64,000 nucleotides of DNA from Pseudomonadota bacterium (GCA_963204745.1 CAUJHF010000056.1:95349-159348); one strand, 5' to 3'; positions 17,663 to 27,336 are shown, numbered from the stretch's first letter. Numbers and translations are program-made. Notes: a model not told the origin generated them from the sequence alone.

Positions 17663-18595
17663 ATGAGCGGATTCTGGAATGCCTGGGTGTGGGTGCTGAC
17701 GCTGGGCACACTCGCGGGCTGTCTGTGGCTGCTGCAGGCCCTGACGACCAAGCGCAAGGAGAAGCGGCCTGCCGAAAAGAGCACCACGGGCCATGTCTGG
17801 GACGGAGACCTTGTGGAACTCAACAACCCGCTGCCGCGCTGGTGGCTGTGGCTGTTCTGGATCACCGGCATCTTCATGATCGTGTACCTCGTGATCTACC
17901 CGGGCCTCGGCACCTTCGCCGGTATCGGCGGCTGGAGCCAGACGAGCCAGTACGAGGCGGAGATGGCCGCTGCCGAAAAGCGTTTCGGCAATGTCTTCGC
18001 TGCTTTTTCCGGCGTACCGCTGCCTGAGCTCGAAACCGATCCGGATGCGCTGCGGCTCGGGCGCAATATCTTCCTGAACCGTTGCGCCACCTGCCACGGC
18101 TCCGACGGCCGCGGCGCCAAGGGCTTCCCGAACCTCACCGACACCGCCTGGCTGTGGGGCGATGCGCCGGATACTGTCATCGAGACCATCACCAACGGAC
18201 GTACCGGCATGATGCCCGCGCTCGGCCCGGCACTCGGCGAACAGGGCGTGACCGAAGTCATCGCCTGGCTGCGTGCGCTGCCGAAGTTGCCAGCATCTGC
18301 TGCAGCCGATCCGGCGGGCCTTGCGCCCGATGTGGCCGCCGGCCGGCAGAAATTCCTGAGCTTCTGCATCGGGTGTCATGGTGCCGACGCGAAAGGAAAC
18401 CAGATACTCGGCGCGCCGAACCTCACCGACACTGACTGGCTGCATGGATCGACTGATGCCGATATCCGCGACGTACTCATGAATGGCCGCACCAACCAGA
18501 TGCCAGCCCAGCACGACTACCTGACGCCGGATCGTATCCGTGTACTCGCTGCCTATGTGCTGAGCCTCGGCAACAGCGGTGGAGCGCAGCCGTGA
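17663..18595 (+). CDS. ccoP: cbb3-type oxidase subunit III, dihaem cytochrome c
   Basis: A 310-residue protein that receives electrons from soluble cytochromes and passes them to CcoO. Two N-terminal helices (about 5-27 and 58-77) flank the conserved TTGHVWDGDLVELNNPLPRW linker. Two periplasmic cytochrome c domains follow, with haem motifs CATCH (about residue 141) and CIGCH (about 235), each followed by an APNLTD/FPNLTD block. Its TGA overlaps the GTG start of the next small gene. Confidence 0.97.
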   Translation: MSGFWNAWVWVLTLGTLAGCLWLLQALTTKRKEKRPAEKSTTGHVWDGDLVELNNPLPRWWLWLFWITGIFMIVYLVIYPGLGTFAGIGGWSQTSQYEAEMAAAEKRFGNVFAAFSGVPLPELETDPDALRLGRNIFLNRCATCHGSDGRGAKGFPNLTDTAWLWGDAPDTVIETITNGRTGMMPALGPALGEQGVTEVIAWLRALPKLPASAAADPAGLAPDVAAGRQKFLSFCIGCHGADAKGNQILGAPNLTDTDWLHGSTDADIRDVLMNGRTNQMPAQHDYLTPDRIRVLAAYVLSLGNSGGAQP

Positions 18596-18900
18596 CTGAA
18601 CAGCCGGAGTACCAGCCCGCTGATCCGCAACCGCCACGACCCTGGAGCCCGCGTGCCCAGGTACTGGCTGCCGTGCTCTGGCCATCACTCCTCGCCGCCA
18701 GTTTCGCCACGATGGTTTTCTTCGCCTTTGTCGATCCTGGTCTGCTGCACGATGGTTCTGCTGCCGAGATCGAAACTTCACGCATGACGGCCTACGGCAT
18801 CGCCTTCTTTTTTTTCTGGCTGATCTCCGCACTCTCCAGTGCCGTCTCGATATACCTGATTCGCACCTCGCCCGGCTCTGCACCGGACAGGGATGACTGA
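18592..18900 (+). CDS. Small two-helix membrane protein in the cco operon
   Basis: A 102-residue protein starting with GTG in a 4-base GTGA overlap with ccoP, so almost certainly translated with it. Proline-rich N-terminus (residues 1-22), helix one at about 26-46, an acidic periplasmic loop, helix two at about 68-88 (IAFFFFWLISALSSAVSIYL), and a short polar tail ending DRDD. I do not recognise the family. Its place between ccoP and ccoG suggests an assembly or stability role for the oxidase. Confidence 0.8.
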   Translation: MTEQPEYQPADPQPPRPWSPRAQVLAAVLWPSLLAASFATMVFFAFVDPGLLHDGSAAEIETSRMTAYGIAFFFFWLISALSSAVSIYLIRTSPGSAPDRDD

Positions 18901-18902
18901 CC

Positions 18903-20285
18903 GTGAGCAGCAACGAGGTCGAAGTCGAGGCGCTGTATGCCAAGCGTGCCAAGATTCACGCGCGCGAGGTCAAGGGCTTCTTTGCGAATCTGCGCAAAAC
19001 GGCGGTCATCGTACTGCTCGGCATCTACTACCTGGGACCCTGGCTGCGCTGGGGAACACGCCAGGCGATCCTGTTTGACCTGCCGGCGCGCCAGTTCCAC
19101 ATCCTTGGCCTGACGCTGTGGCCGCAGGATTTCGTATTCCTGTCCTGGCTGCTGATCATGGCCGCCCTGCTGCTGTTCTTTGCCACTACGGTGGCAGGCC
19201 GCGTCTGGTGCGGCTACGTCTGCCCGCAGACCGTCTGGACCGAGATATTCGTCTGGATGGAACGACTCACCGAGGGCAACTTCAACCAGCGCATCAAGCT
19301 CGACAAGGCGCCATGGTCGGCGGAAAAGATCCTGCGCAAGAGCGCCAAGCAGATTCTGTGGATCAGCTTCGCAGCGTGGACCGGTTTTACCTTCGTCGGT
19401 TATTTCACGCCGATCCGTGAACTGGGCACCTCGCTGCTGGCTCTGGATCTCGGCGGCTGGGAAACCTTCTGGATCTGCTTTTACAGTCTGGCCACCTATG
19501 GCAACGCGGGCGCACTGCGCGAACAGGTCTGCATCTACATGTGCCCCTATGCGCGCTTCCAGAGCGCCATGTTCGACCGCGATACGCTGATCGTCTCCTA
19601 CGATCCGGCCCGCGGCGAACCGCGCGGCGGGCGGCAACGCGGCACCAGTGCTGCCACGAGCAAACTCGGTGATTGCATCGACTGCCGGATGTGCGTGCAG
19701 GCCTGCCCGACCGGCATCGACATCCGCGATGGCCTCCAGTATGAGTGCATCACCTGCGCTGCATGTATCGACGCCTGCGATGTCGTGATGGACAAGGTCG
19801 GCTACCCGCGCGGACTGATCCGCTATACCACCCAGAATGCCGTGCAGGGCAAGCCACAGCATATTCTCCGGCCACGGGTCATCCTGTACGGCACCATTTT
19901 GTTGCTGCTGTTCATCGGCTTCGTGATCACGCTGGCCAACCGCGCCGCCGTTCGCCTTGATGTGATGCGCGACAGAAACACGCTGTACCGCGAACTGCCT
20001 GACGGCCAGATCGAAAACGTCTATCAGCTGAAAATCCTCAACAAGGAGGACGAGCCACGCAGGGTGCGTATCAGCGTCGCCGGACTGCCCGGTGCGCAAA
20101 TCGAAACTGCACCGGCTGAAATCGATCTGGGCCCGGGCGCGCTGCTGGATGTAGTAGCGCGGATCAGCGTGGAGCGCAGCGCGGCGCCACCAGGCAGGGC
20201 CGATCTGAGCATACGGGTTGAAGATGCCGTTGACGGTACGGTGCAGGCGCAGCGCGACGCACGCTTTTTCGGTCCCCCGCAATGA
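18903..20285 (+). CDS. ccoG: Cytochrome c oxidase accessory protein CcoG
   Basis: A 460-residue membrane iron-sulfur protein (FixG/RdxA type) known to help copper delivery to the cbb3 oxidase by reducing Cu(II). GTG start two bases after the previous stop. N-terminal helices, a VWCGYVCPQTVWTEIF block, then two ferredoxin-type clusters in CIDCRMCVQACPTGIDI and CITCAACIDACD (about residues 259-297), one further helix (about 325-345) and a C-terminal Ig-like periplasmic domain. Overlaps ccoH by ATGA. Confidence 0.96.
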   Translation: MSSNEVEVEALYAKRAKIHAREVKGFFANLRKTAVIVLLGIYYLGPWLRWGTRQAILFDLPARQFHILGLTLWPQDFVFLSWLLIMAALLLFFATTVAGRVWCGYVCPQTVWTEIFVWMERLTEGNFNQRIKLDKAPWSAEKILRKSAKQILWISFAAWTGFTFVGYFTPIRELGTSLLALDLGGWETFWICFYSLATYGNAGALREQVCIYMCPYARFQSAMFDRDTLIVSYDPARGEPRGGRQRGTSAATSKLGDCIDCRMCVQACPTGIDIRDGLQYECITCAACIDACDVVMDKVGYPRGLIRYTTQNAVQGKPQHILRPRVILYGTILLLLFIGFVITLANRAAVRLDVMRDRNTLYRELPDGQIENVYQLKILNKEDEPRRVRISVAGLPGAQIETAPAEIDLGPGALLDVVARISVERSAAPPGRADLSIRVEDAVDGTVQAQRDARFFGPPQ

Positions 20286-20767
20286 CGGCAAAGCCCTGGT
20301 ACCGGCATTTCTGGGTATGGTTCATCCTCACGCCGGTGATCGGCAGTGTGATCGCGGGCTTCGTCACGCTGTATCTCGCCGGGGCACCGCCCTCGCTGGT
20401 CGTGGACGATTTCGGCCAGATCGCCATGGCGGTGGAGCTCGACCAGCAGCGTGACAAGCGGGCTGTGGAACTGGGTGTCACCGCCCGGTTGCAGTTCGAC
20501 GCACAGTCCGCGGGCAGCACCCCGGCAGTGACTGTCAGTCTCAGCGGTGCTGCGCCGGACAGCCTCAAACTGGAATTGATACACCCCACCCTGGCGCAGA
20601 TGGACCGGCAGGTCATCCTGAAGCGCAGCGACAATCTTTACACCGGTACGATGCCGCACGCCGACACGCGGCTCTATGCAATGATCAGCGATGGCGCGGG
20701 AAACTGGCGCCTCACCGGAGTGCTTGAACCCCGGCAGGAGGTACTGGAACTGAAGGCCGGACGCTGA
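20282..20767 (+). CDS. ccoH: FixH/CcoH family protein
   Basis: A 161-residue protein with one N-terminal helix (about residues 9-31, WVWFILTPVIGSVIAGFVTL) and a periplasmic beta domain, as in FixH/CcoH, which interacts with the P-type ATPase and the oxidase during cbb3 assembly. The start overlaps ccoG by 4 bases and ccoI follows after 2. Sequence conservation in this family is low, so position supports the call as much as sequence. Confidence 0.9.
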   Translation: MTAKPWYRHFWVWFILTPVIGSVIAGFVTLYLAGAPPSLVVDDFGQIAMAVELDQQRDKRAVELGVTARLQFDAQSAGSTPAVTVSLSGAAPDSLKLELIHPTLAQMDRQVILKRSDNLYTGTMPHADTRLYAMISDGAGNWRLTGVLEPRQEVLELKAGR

Positions 20768-20769
20768 AC

Positions 20770-23226
20770 ATGACCGATACGCCCAATTGTTTCCACTGCG
20801 GCACTGCCATTCGCGGGCCGGCAACGCATCAACTGCAGATCGACGGCGCGACTGTCACCCTGTGCAGCGACGCCTGCCAGGAAATCGCCGCACGCATTCG
20901 TGACAAGGGGCTGACGGAGTTCTATCGCTTCCGCACCGCCGCCAACGCGCCGGCAGGTGCCGCTACCGGCCCCGAACGATGGGCAAGCTACGACCGGGAA
21001 GCACTCCAGCGGGAGTTTGTCAGCTCCCGCAGCGATGGCAGTCGTGAAGCCCAGTTGCTGTTGCAGGGCGTGCGCTGTGCTGCCTGTTCCTGGCTGATCG
21101 AACGCGCCATGGCCGCTGTACCTGGCGTATATGAAATTGCGGTGGACCCGCTGACTACCCGCACACGATTGCGCTGGGATCCGCAGCTAACGCGCCTCGG
21201 CGAGCTGCTCGCATGTATCGCGGTGCTGGGCTATGACCCCTATCCCTACACCGAAGATGAGGCGGGTCGCGCTGCGATACTTGAACGGCGCGCCGCCCTG
21301 CCCCGGCTCATCGTCGCGGGGCTCGGCATGTCGGAGGTCATGGGTTTTGCCGTCGCATTGTATGCCGGTGCCTTGCATGATGCCGATCCGGCCATCCACG
21401 AGTTCCTGCGTCTCATCAGCCTGCTGGTCGCAACGCCCGTGGTGTTCTATGCCGGCGCGCCATTCTTCAGGGGCGCTGTGCGCGGCCTGCGTCGCGGCCG
21501 GCCCGGCATGGATGTGCCGGTGGGTCTTGCAATCGCCGCCGCATATATCGCCAGTGCCTGGAATACCTTCAAGGGCAGCGGCCCGATCTATTTCGATTCA
21601 GCCGTCATGTTCGTGTTCTTCCTGTCCTGCGCGCGCTTCCTGGAAATGGCCGGAAGGCATCGGGCGCTAAGCCTTACCGGCGCACTGGCGCGGCATCTGC
21701 CGCGGGTAGCGACGCGACTGCGTGATGGCAGGCCGGAAATCGTCGGTATCGTGGAACTCGAACCCGGTGATCTGGTGCTGGTGGCGCCGGGACAGGCGGT
21801 CCCGGTCGACGGGCGGCTGGAATGCGGGTCGGCACGCGTTGACGAATCCCTGCTGACCGGAGAATCCCGCCCGGTACGCAAGACTGCCGGCGATCCGGTC
21901 ATCGCCGGCAGCATCAATCTGTTCGGCGCCGCGACGATCTGTGTGGAGCGCGTCGGCACCAGCACGGTACTGGCGCAGATCGGCCGCCTCATCGCTGTAG
22001 CCCGCGAGGAGCGACCGCGCCTGGTGGAACTCACTGATCGCGTCGCGGTGTGGTTTGTCACCGGCGTACTCGTGCTGGCGGTCGCGTCCGGTGCAGCCTG
22101 GTGGTGGATTGACGCATCCCGCGCTTTCGAGGTGGTCCTCGCGGTGCTGGTCGTGACATGCCCCTGTGCCCTTGCCCTGGCAACACCGGCCGCATTCACC
22201 GTCGGCATGAGCGCCCTGGCGCGCCAGGGCGTACTGCTGCGTCGGGCCGGCGCCCTGGAAACACTGAGCCGCGTGACCGACCTGGTCTTCGACAAGACCG
22301 GCACGCTGACAGAGCACTCGGCTGGCATTCAGCACATCGAGACTTTCGCCGGCCATGATCCGGAACGGATGCTGGAGCTGGCGGCATTGCTGGAGTCACG
22401 TTCCGAGCATCCGCTGGCACGGGCTTTCCCGCCACCGGGCACGACTCTGGCGGTTACGGAGGTTGCGGCGATAGCCGGTCAGGGCCTGGAAGGTTGCGTA
22501 AGCGGTGAACGGCTGCGCATCGGCACCCGTGCCTTTGTGCTCGGACTGGCTGACATCAATGCCAGCGATGACAGTCCGGAATCCGCGGCGCAATCTGTCT
22601 ATCTGGGCAACGGGTCGCAGCTCATGGCACGTTTTGAAATCACCGAGCGCGTACGGGTCGAGGCACCCGCGGCACTGGCCGCACTCAGGTCCGCCGGTAT
22701 CGCGGTGGCCATCGCCAGCGGCGACCAGCCCGGACCGGTCCGGGCTGCCGCGCAGTGCCTCGGCGTCGAGGCCTGGCATGCCCGCCTGGCACCAGCCGGC
22801 AAACTTGAATTCGTACGCCGCATGCAGCGGGGCGGGCACATCGTCGGCATGGTCGGCGACGGTATCAACGATTCGCCGGTGCTCGCTGGTGCCGACGTAT
22901 CCGTGGCTGTCGGCACGGGCACCTCCCTCGCCCAGCACGCGGCTGACTGCATCCTGATGGGACCGGGCCTCGGCGCCTTGCCGACAGCCGTAGCCCACGC
23001 ACGGCGCACCATGCGTATCGTGCGGCAGAACCTGTGGTGGGCCGTCGCCTACAACGTGATCGCCGTTCCGCTCGCCATCAGCGGGTTGCTCGCACCCTGG
23101 CTCGCCGCCCTCGGCATGTCGGCCAGTTCGCTGCTGGTGACCTTCAATGCGCTACGCCTCGGGCGTGCGCCGCAACCGGTCCAGGCAACGGCGCCGGAGC
23201 ACGCGCTGAGCGAAGCCCGCCTGTGA
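20770..23226 (+). CDS. ccoI: Copper-exporting P-type ATPase for cbb3 assembly
   Basis: An 818-residue P1B ATPase (FixI/CcoI) that moves copper across the inner membrane for the CuB centre of the oxidase. N-terminal Cys motif NCFHCG and LCSDACQE, then a heavy-metal-associated domain with GVRCAACSW, eight predicted helices, the transport motif C464-P-C466, the phosphorylation site D508 in DKTGT, and the hinge GDGINDSPVLAGADVSVAVG. The extra N-terminal Cys region before the metal domain is usual in CcoI. Its stop overlaps the ccoS start. Confidence 0.96.
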   Translation: MTDTPNCFHCGTAIRGPATHQLQIDGATVTLCSDACQEIAARIRDKGLTEFYRFRTAANAPAGAATGPERWASYDREALQREFVSSRSDGSREAQLLLQGVRCAACSWLIERAMAAVPGVYEIAVDPLTTRTRLRWDPQLTRLGELLACIAVLGYDPYPYTEDEAGRAAILERRAALPRLIVAGLGMSEVMGFAVALYAGALHDADPAIHEFLRLISLLVATPVVFYAGAPFFRGAVRGLRRGRPGMDVPVGLAIAAAYIASAWNTFKGSGPIYFDSAVMFVFFLSCARFLEMAGRHRALSLTGALARHLPRVATRLRDGRPEIVGIVELEPGDLVLVAPGQAVPVDGRLECGSARVDESLLTGESRPVRKTAGDPVIAGSINLFGAATICVERVGTSTVLAQIGRLIAVAREERPRLVELTDRVAVWFVTGVLVLAVASGAAWWWIDASRAFEVVLAVLVVTCPCALALATPAAFTVGMSALARQGVLLRRAGALETLSRVTDLVFDKTGTLTEHSAGIQHIETFAGHDPERMLELAALLESRSEHPLARAFPPPGTTLAVTEVAAIAGQGLEGCVSGERLRIGTRAFVLGLADINASDDSPESAAQSVYLGNGSQLMARFEITERVRVEAPAALAALRSAGIAVAIASGDQPGPVRAAAQCLGVEAWHARLAPAGKLEFVRRMQRGGHIVGMVGDGINDSPVLAGADVSVAVGTGTSLAQHAADCILMGPGLGALPTAVAHARRTMRIVRQNLWWAVAYNVIAVPLAISGLLAPWLAALGMSASSLLVTFNALRLGRAPQPVQATAPEHALSEARL

Positions 23227-23378
23227 GCATCATCTTTATACTGATTCCGCTTGGTCTGGTGCTGCTGCTGGCAGCCGTTGCGGCTTTTTTCTGGGCCGTG
23301 CGCAGCGGCCAGTTCGATGACCTGGAAACGCCGGCCTGGCGCATCCTGCTCGATGATGATCGCAAACCGCCGCCCTAG
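23223..23378 (+). CDS. ccoS: cbb3-type oxidase assembly protein CcoS
   Basis: A 51-residue protein beginning with GTG in a GTGA overlap with ccoI. One helix (about 3-27, IIFILIPLGLVLLLAAVAAF) followed by RSGQFDDLETPAWRILLDDD, the conserved CcoS tail. CcoS is needed for insertion of cofactors into cbb3 oxidase. Last gene of the operon; the next gene starts 168 bases further on. Confidence 0.95.
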   Translation: MSIIFILIPLGLVLLLAAVAAFFWAVRSGQFDDLETPAWRILLDDDRKPPP

Positions 23379-23435
23379 CGACGGACTCCACGGCGATGGG
23401 CTATCCGACGGATTGTGATTCTTTCGGCTGATCTC

Positions 23436-23462
23436 TCTGCGCACGGTCTGCGCACGGTCTGC
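23436..23462. repeat. 11-base tandem repeat upstream of the CHAT gene
   Basis: TCTGCGCACGG occurs at 23436-23446 and 23447-23457, with a partial third unit TCTGC at 23458-23462. It lies about 85 bases before the CHAT-protein start, in the gap after ccoS. Eleven bases is about one helical turn, so an operator for a protein binding one face of the DNA is possible, but there is no further evidence. Confidence 0.45.
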
Positions 23463-23546
23463 TGTGGGCATCTTTCCGGCTGCCGCTCATCGTGAGGTAG
23501 GATCGGGTCATCCTGCGCAGCTGCCGGCGCTTGCCGGAAAGGGGAA

Positions 23547-26450
23547 ATGATGCTTTCGACATCCCATGGGGCCGGTACATTGCTGAAAGCCGGATGGTTT
23601 TCCCGCCGGGGCCGCACCACATACTGGCTGGCCGCCGCAGTATTCATGCTCACGGGTCTGGCGCCAGTTCCGGGCCAGGCAATCACCTGGATCGAGCAGG
23701 TCGAGCGATCGATGACCTGTACGAGCTTTGCTGCTCCGGAAGTCGAGGCACAGCTGAAAGCTCCCTATATCCCGGACGTGCGCAACCCGCGCGCTGTACA
23801 GAACTATTTTCAGGGGCCTGCCCGGGATCTTCGACAGGCCCGCTTTCGCCATCTGACCATGCTGGCCGCTACAGCATGGTGGGCGGATCTGGTCAACGAC
23901 CAGCGCCTGCGCGGTGATGCCTACCTCGCTGTCCAGCAACTAGCCGCACGCTATGCGGCCGAGAACACCCAGGATCCCCTGTTCCGGCAGATTTCGCGCT
24001 GCGCCCAGGTTCAGGTCATGAGCGTAATGCTTGAGATCGGCGAGATCGCGACAGCAGACCAGCTTGCGAAAGCCCTGGTACAGGACTACGCCAGCGCTGG
24101 CCTCGTGTATACCGCAGAAGACTGGCCGCTGATTCTGGCCTTGCGCGAAGCGGTGCTTGAGCCACGCGCCAAGGTCGGCATCGAAGCCCTCACGCGAGCC
24201 ACCTGGGCAATCGCCTCCGCAGAGCCGATGGCAACACAGTTCAAGCTGCGCACGAGCCGGCTGATGGCCGCCGCGGCCCGTGGTTCGCTGGCCATCGGCA
24301 AGGTCGACGATGCCCGCAATCTTGCCGCCCAATCCATGTTCATCACCGGTCAACCCGCTGCTCCGGAGGCAGCGTGGCGTGCGTTTCCGGTCCTCTACGA
24401 TGTATTCGTTGACCGGGAGGGACCGGAAAAGGCGGCCGCGCTCATCAGCCTGCTTGGCAACGCTTCCGCCGTGCCGCCCGCACTGAACGACAGGGCAGCG
24501 GCATTCGAGGCGCTTGAGCGTGCCACGGTTGCAGCCGAGGCAACTGGTAATGACAAGCTCGCCGCAGCCCTGAAACTGCTGGCCAGCCGGCAGCTTACCG
24601 ACTGGCGCACCCCGCAGCCGCTGTCGCAGGCTTTTTATCGCCACGGCTGGGACCGCCTGGCCGCACAGCGCTGGTCAGAATGGGAAGTCATGGCCCGCCA
24701 TGACCCGGCGTTTGCGAGCAAGCAGGCGCAGACCTACATCGGAACCGCCGATACGCTGATCGCACAGGCCCAGGACCAGTTCGTGGCCAACACCGCCGAA
24801 CTGCTCTTCTATCAATACAAGATCGACAACTCCCTGCACGCCCTGACCGCGATGTATCCGGCGTTGCCGCGCATGCAGCCACGCATCGAAGACGCAAGTT
24901 TCCGCATGGCACAGCTGCGGTCCTTTGGTCGCATCACCCTTGCGACTGTCGCAGCAGAGCTCGGCAACGCGCGCCTGGATCCGAAGAACCGTTTTCATGT
25001 CGAGCGGTTCTTCAGCCTGTCGACACAGACGGGCACCTGGATACGGGGACTCCTGAACACGGTACTGGCCGTTGATCCGGCCAAAACGCCCAGGCCGAAG
25101 GCGCTGTGGGACGCCTTTTTCATGCTGGATGTGTTCTATCAGGAAACAGCCAAGGAGTACTCGGCCTATGCAGCCTACGTCCGGCAGCAGGTGCCATCGA
25201 TCGCTGAACTGGTAACGCCCAAACCCCGGTCCATCAGCAACTATCAGCAACTGCTGAAGCCGGACGAGGCGCTGATCGCGACACTGGTCACGCCTCGCGA
25301 CCTGTATGTCTGGAGCCTTACCACGCGCGGCGTCAGCCTGTCCCGGAAGAGCATCAGTGATCGCGAAGTCGGTACGCTGGTGACCCGTCTGCGGGCCGGA
25401 CTGACGCCTGCGTCCAGCGGTGGTCGCACCACGCTGCCGGACTTCGATGCCGCAGCTGCCCATGAGCTCTACCAGCTCATCTTTGCGCCGGTAGCGGCCT
25501 CCCTCAAGGATGTGAAGCATGTCATCTGGTACGGACATGGCCCGCTCGGCTCTGTACCGCCCGCGGTGCTCGTGGCGAAAAAGCCGCCTAAAGCCGTGCT
25601 CAGCACGCCGAAAGAATTTGGCCAGACGCAGTTTCTTGTCGATCGCTTTGCATTTTCGGCACTCGCCGACCTGTCGCTGTTTCCGGTACACCGCAAGGCA
25701 GCTGCCAGACCGCCTCACAACAAGGCATTCCTGGGCGTCGGTGCGCCCATGCTGGACGCGGCAGCTGTTTCCGGAGGACCGCGATCCAAGTCTTACGATC
25801 TTGCAGGTGCGATGGATGGCAAGGCACTGAGCGAATTGCCGGTGCTCGCCGAATCGGTAGATGAAATCAACGGTCTCGCGGCAGCGCTCGGCACAGGCAG
25901 TTCGACGATCTGGCTTGGGCCCGATGCCGATGAGAAGCGTTTCACGGACGACGCGCTGCGTGGCTACCAGGTTGTCGCGCTGGCGACCCACGGGTTCATG
26001 GCCCACGAAGTGCAGAATATTCCGGAGCCGTCATTGATGCTTGCACTGGCACCTGATGCCAAAGACCGCTTCGACGGATTGCTGACCACGCGTGAGATCG
26101 TCGACCTGAAGCTGGATGCTGACCTGGTGGTGCTGTCGGCCTGCAACACTGCCGCAGCAGACGGCAGACCGCGCAGCGAAACTTTCACCGGCCTGACCCA
26201 GGCGTTTTTCACGGCCGGCGCCAAAACCCTGATGGCCAGTCACTGGCCTGTGATGTCCGGGGCGGCGGTGCAACTGTCGGTGGCGACCATCGACGCATCG
26301 CGCAAACAAAACCAGCCGCTGGCGATCAGCCTGCAGCGTGCCATGCAGTCCGCACGGCGCAATGGCGCTACCAGTGCGATCGAGTCACACCCCTCCTACT
26401 GGGGACCGTTTGTTGTGGTGGGTGACGGCAACCGCGCGCTGGCGCACTGA
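23547..26450 (+). CDS. Exported CHAT-domain (caspase-like) protein
   Basis: A 967-residue protein. A hydrophobic segment (about 26-43) with a GQA at about 44-46 looks like a signal peptide or anchor. A long helical region (about 50-560), probably TPR-like repeats, precedes a C-terminal CHAT domain (about 630-965). The caspase-type dyad is present: H815 in VVALATHGF and C866 in VVLSACNTA; the end HPSYWGPFVVVGDG is typical. CHAT proteins include separase-like peptidases such as TPR-CHAT. A cysteine peptidase in the envelope is unusual. It converges with the FecR-like gene, one base between stops. Confidence 0.88.
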   Translation: MMLSTSHGAGTLLKAGWFSRRGRTTYWLAAAVFMLTGLAPVPGQAITWIEQVERSMTCTSFAAPEVEAQLKAPYIPDVRNPRAVQNYFQGPARDLRQARFRHLTMLAATAWWADLVNDQRLRGDAYLAVQQLAARYAAENTQDPLFRQISRCAQVQVMSVMLEIGEIATADQLAKALVQDYASAGLVYTAEDWPLILALREAVLEPRAKVGIEALTRATWAIASAEPMATQFKLRTSRLMAAAARGSLAIGKVDDARNLAAQSMFITGQPAAPEAAWRAFPVLYDVFVDREGPEKAAALISLLGNASAVPPALNDRAAAFEALERATVAAEATGNDKLAAALKLLASRQLTDWRTPQPLSQAFYRHGWDRLAAQRWSEWEVMARHDPAFASKQAQTYIGTADTLIAQAQDQFVANTAELLFYQYKIDNSLHALTAMYPALPRMQPRIEDASFRMAQLRSFGRITLATVAAELGNARLDPKNRFHVERFFSLSTQTGTWIRGLLNTVLAVDPAKTPRPKALWDAFFMLDVFYQETAKEYSAYAAYVRQQVPSIAELVTPKPRSISNYQQLLKPDEALIATLVTPRDLYVWSLTTRGVSLSRKSISDREVGTLVTRLRAGLTPASSGGRTTLPDFDAAAAHELYQLIFAPVAASLKDVKHVIWYGHGPLGSVPPAVLVAKKPPKAVLSTPKEFGQTQFLVDRFAFSALADLSLFPVHRKAAARPPHNKAFLGVGAPMLDAAAVSGGPRSKSYDLAGAMDGKALSELPVLAESVDEINGLAAALGTGSSTIWLGPDADEKRFTDDALRGYQVVALATHGFMAHEVQNIPEPSLMLALAPDAKDRFDGLLTTREIVDLKLDADLVVLSACNTAAADGRPRSETFTGLTQAFFTAGAKTLMASHWPVMSGAAVQLSVATIDASRKQNQPLAISLQRAMQSARRNGATSAIESHPSYWGPFVVVGDGNRALAH

Positions 26451-26451
26451 T

Positions 26452-27336
26452 TCAGGGGCGCGAGTCGGCCCAGAGCACACCGTCGCCAATCACTCCGGCC
26501 AGCGGATCGCCCGCCCGGATCAATGGTCGCAGGCGTTCAAAACTGTCGAAGCGCCAGCGACCACCGTCCTGCTCTGCCAGCCATACGGCACCAGCCACGA
26601 CACCGAGCGGGCTCGTGTCATTCGCGAGATCTGCCGGCAGCTTCGGAACCGCAGCAACGGCCTCGACGGTACCGCGGAACTCCAGCCCCGTGGCATCTGA
26701 AATCGTGATGGTGTAACGCCCGACTTTCAGCGGCACATCATCGAGGCGTACCTGGCGTCCCTCCACCGACTCGCGATAGAGACTGCGGCCATCTGCAGCG
26801 TGCAGACTGATGCTGAAGGGCGTACAGCCGCCGATCCATGTGAGAGGCAAGTCGCGCTCACCGGCTACAATGGCGGGCGCACCAGTGAGGATCGGCACCT
26901 CGATTGCCCGCACTTCCGTATCGCCGCCGCCGCAATCCTCGCCACTTCGGGAGGCGGCTGTCCCGGCAAGGCGGTATTCATCATCGAACACCGCCGAAAT
27001 GGAACGAAAGATCGCCGAGACCCTGCCCAAAGGCGGAGCAGCGGGCACCTCGAATCGGCCCGGCCCGCTGTACTCCAGGCGCTGGCCGTCGCGCTGCTGG
27101 ACAATCACGGCCGCACCAGCCGGCAGATCGATCGCATCACCCACCATCACCATCGCACCGATGCGTACCGGAACCTGGTCTTTGCCCTTGCGGGCAAATT
27201 TGAATCGGGCAGACGCTGGCCGATACTCGGCCACGATCCCGACGGCATCCTCGTCAGCCGCGTTTGCCGTGGTGACGAGTCCGGCGCCCGGCAATAACCA
27301 CACTACAGCCAATATGAGTCCGGAAATCCTAGTCAT
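26452..27336 (-). CDS. Periplasmic FecR-like domain protein
   Basis: A 294-residue protein from ATG 27336, chosen because GGGAGGAG lies at proper distance; an ATG six bases earlier is possible. Signal peptide (about 1-26, ending TTANAADE). The segment PVRIGAMVMVGDAIDLPAGA (about 55-74) and the following SGPGRFEVP resemble a FecR/peptidoglycan-associated beta-sandwich domain. A second beta-rich part follows (DLPLTWIGGCTPFSISLHAA). No sigma-factor partner is nearby, so it is not a classic FecR signalling protein. Its start overlaps the CHASE2 gene by 8 bases. Confidence 0.7.
   Translation of the reverse strand: MTRISGLILAVVWLLPGAGLVTTANAADEDAVGIVAEYRPASARFKFARKGKDQVPVRIGAMVMVGDAIDLPAGAAVIVQQRDGQRLEYSGPGRFEVPAAPPLGRVSAIFRSISAVFDDEYRLAGTAASRSGEDCGGGDTEVRAIEVPILTGAPAIVAGERDLPLTWIGGCTPFSISLHAADGRSLYRESVEGRQVRLDDVPLKVGRYTITISDATGLEFRGTVEAVAAVPKLPADLANDTSPLGVVAGAVWLAEQDGGRWRFDSFERLRPLIRAGDPLAGVIGDGVLWADSRP

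Noticed and set aside
17447..18952. Open 501-codon frame antisense to ccoP and neighbours
   Set aside because: ccoQ, ccoP and the next gene on the plus strand are certain; the antisense product is Arg/Gln-rich and featureless.
24675..26006. Open 443-codon frame antisense to the CHAT gene
   Set aside because: The plus strand holds a catalytic dyad and family motifs; the antisense reading has none.
26452..27336. Classical FecR anti-sigma regulator
   Set aside because: No ECF sigma factor or TonB receptor is nearby and the cytoplasmic anti-sigma segment is missing; only the periplasmic FecR-like domain is present.
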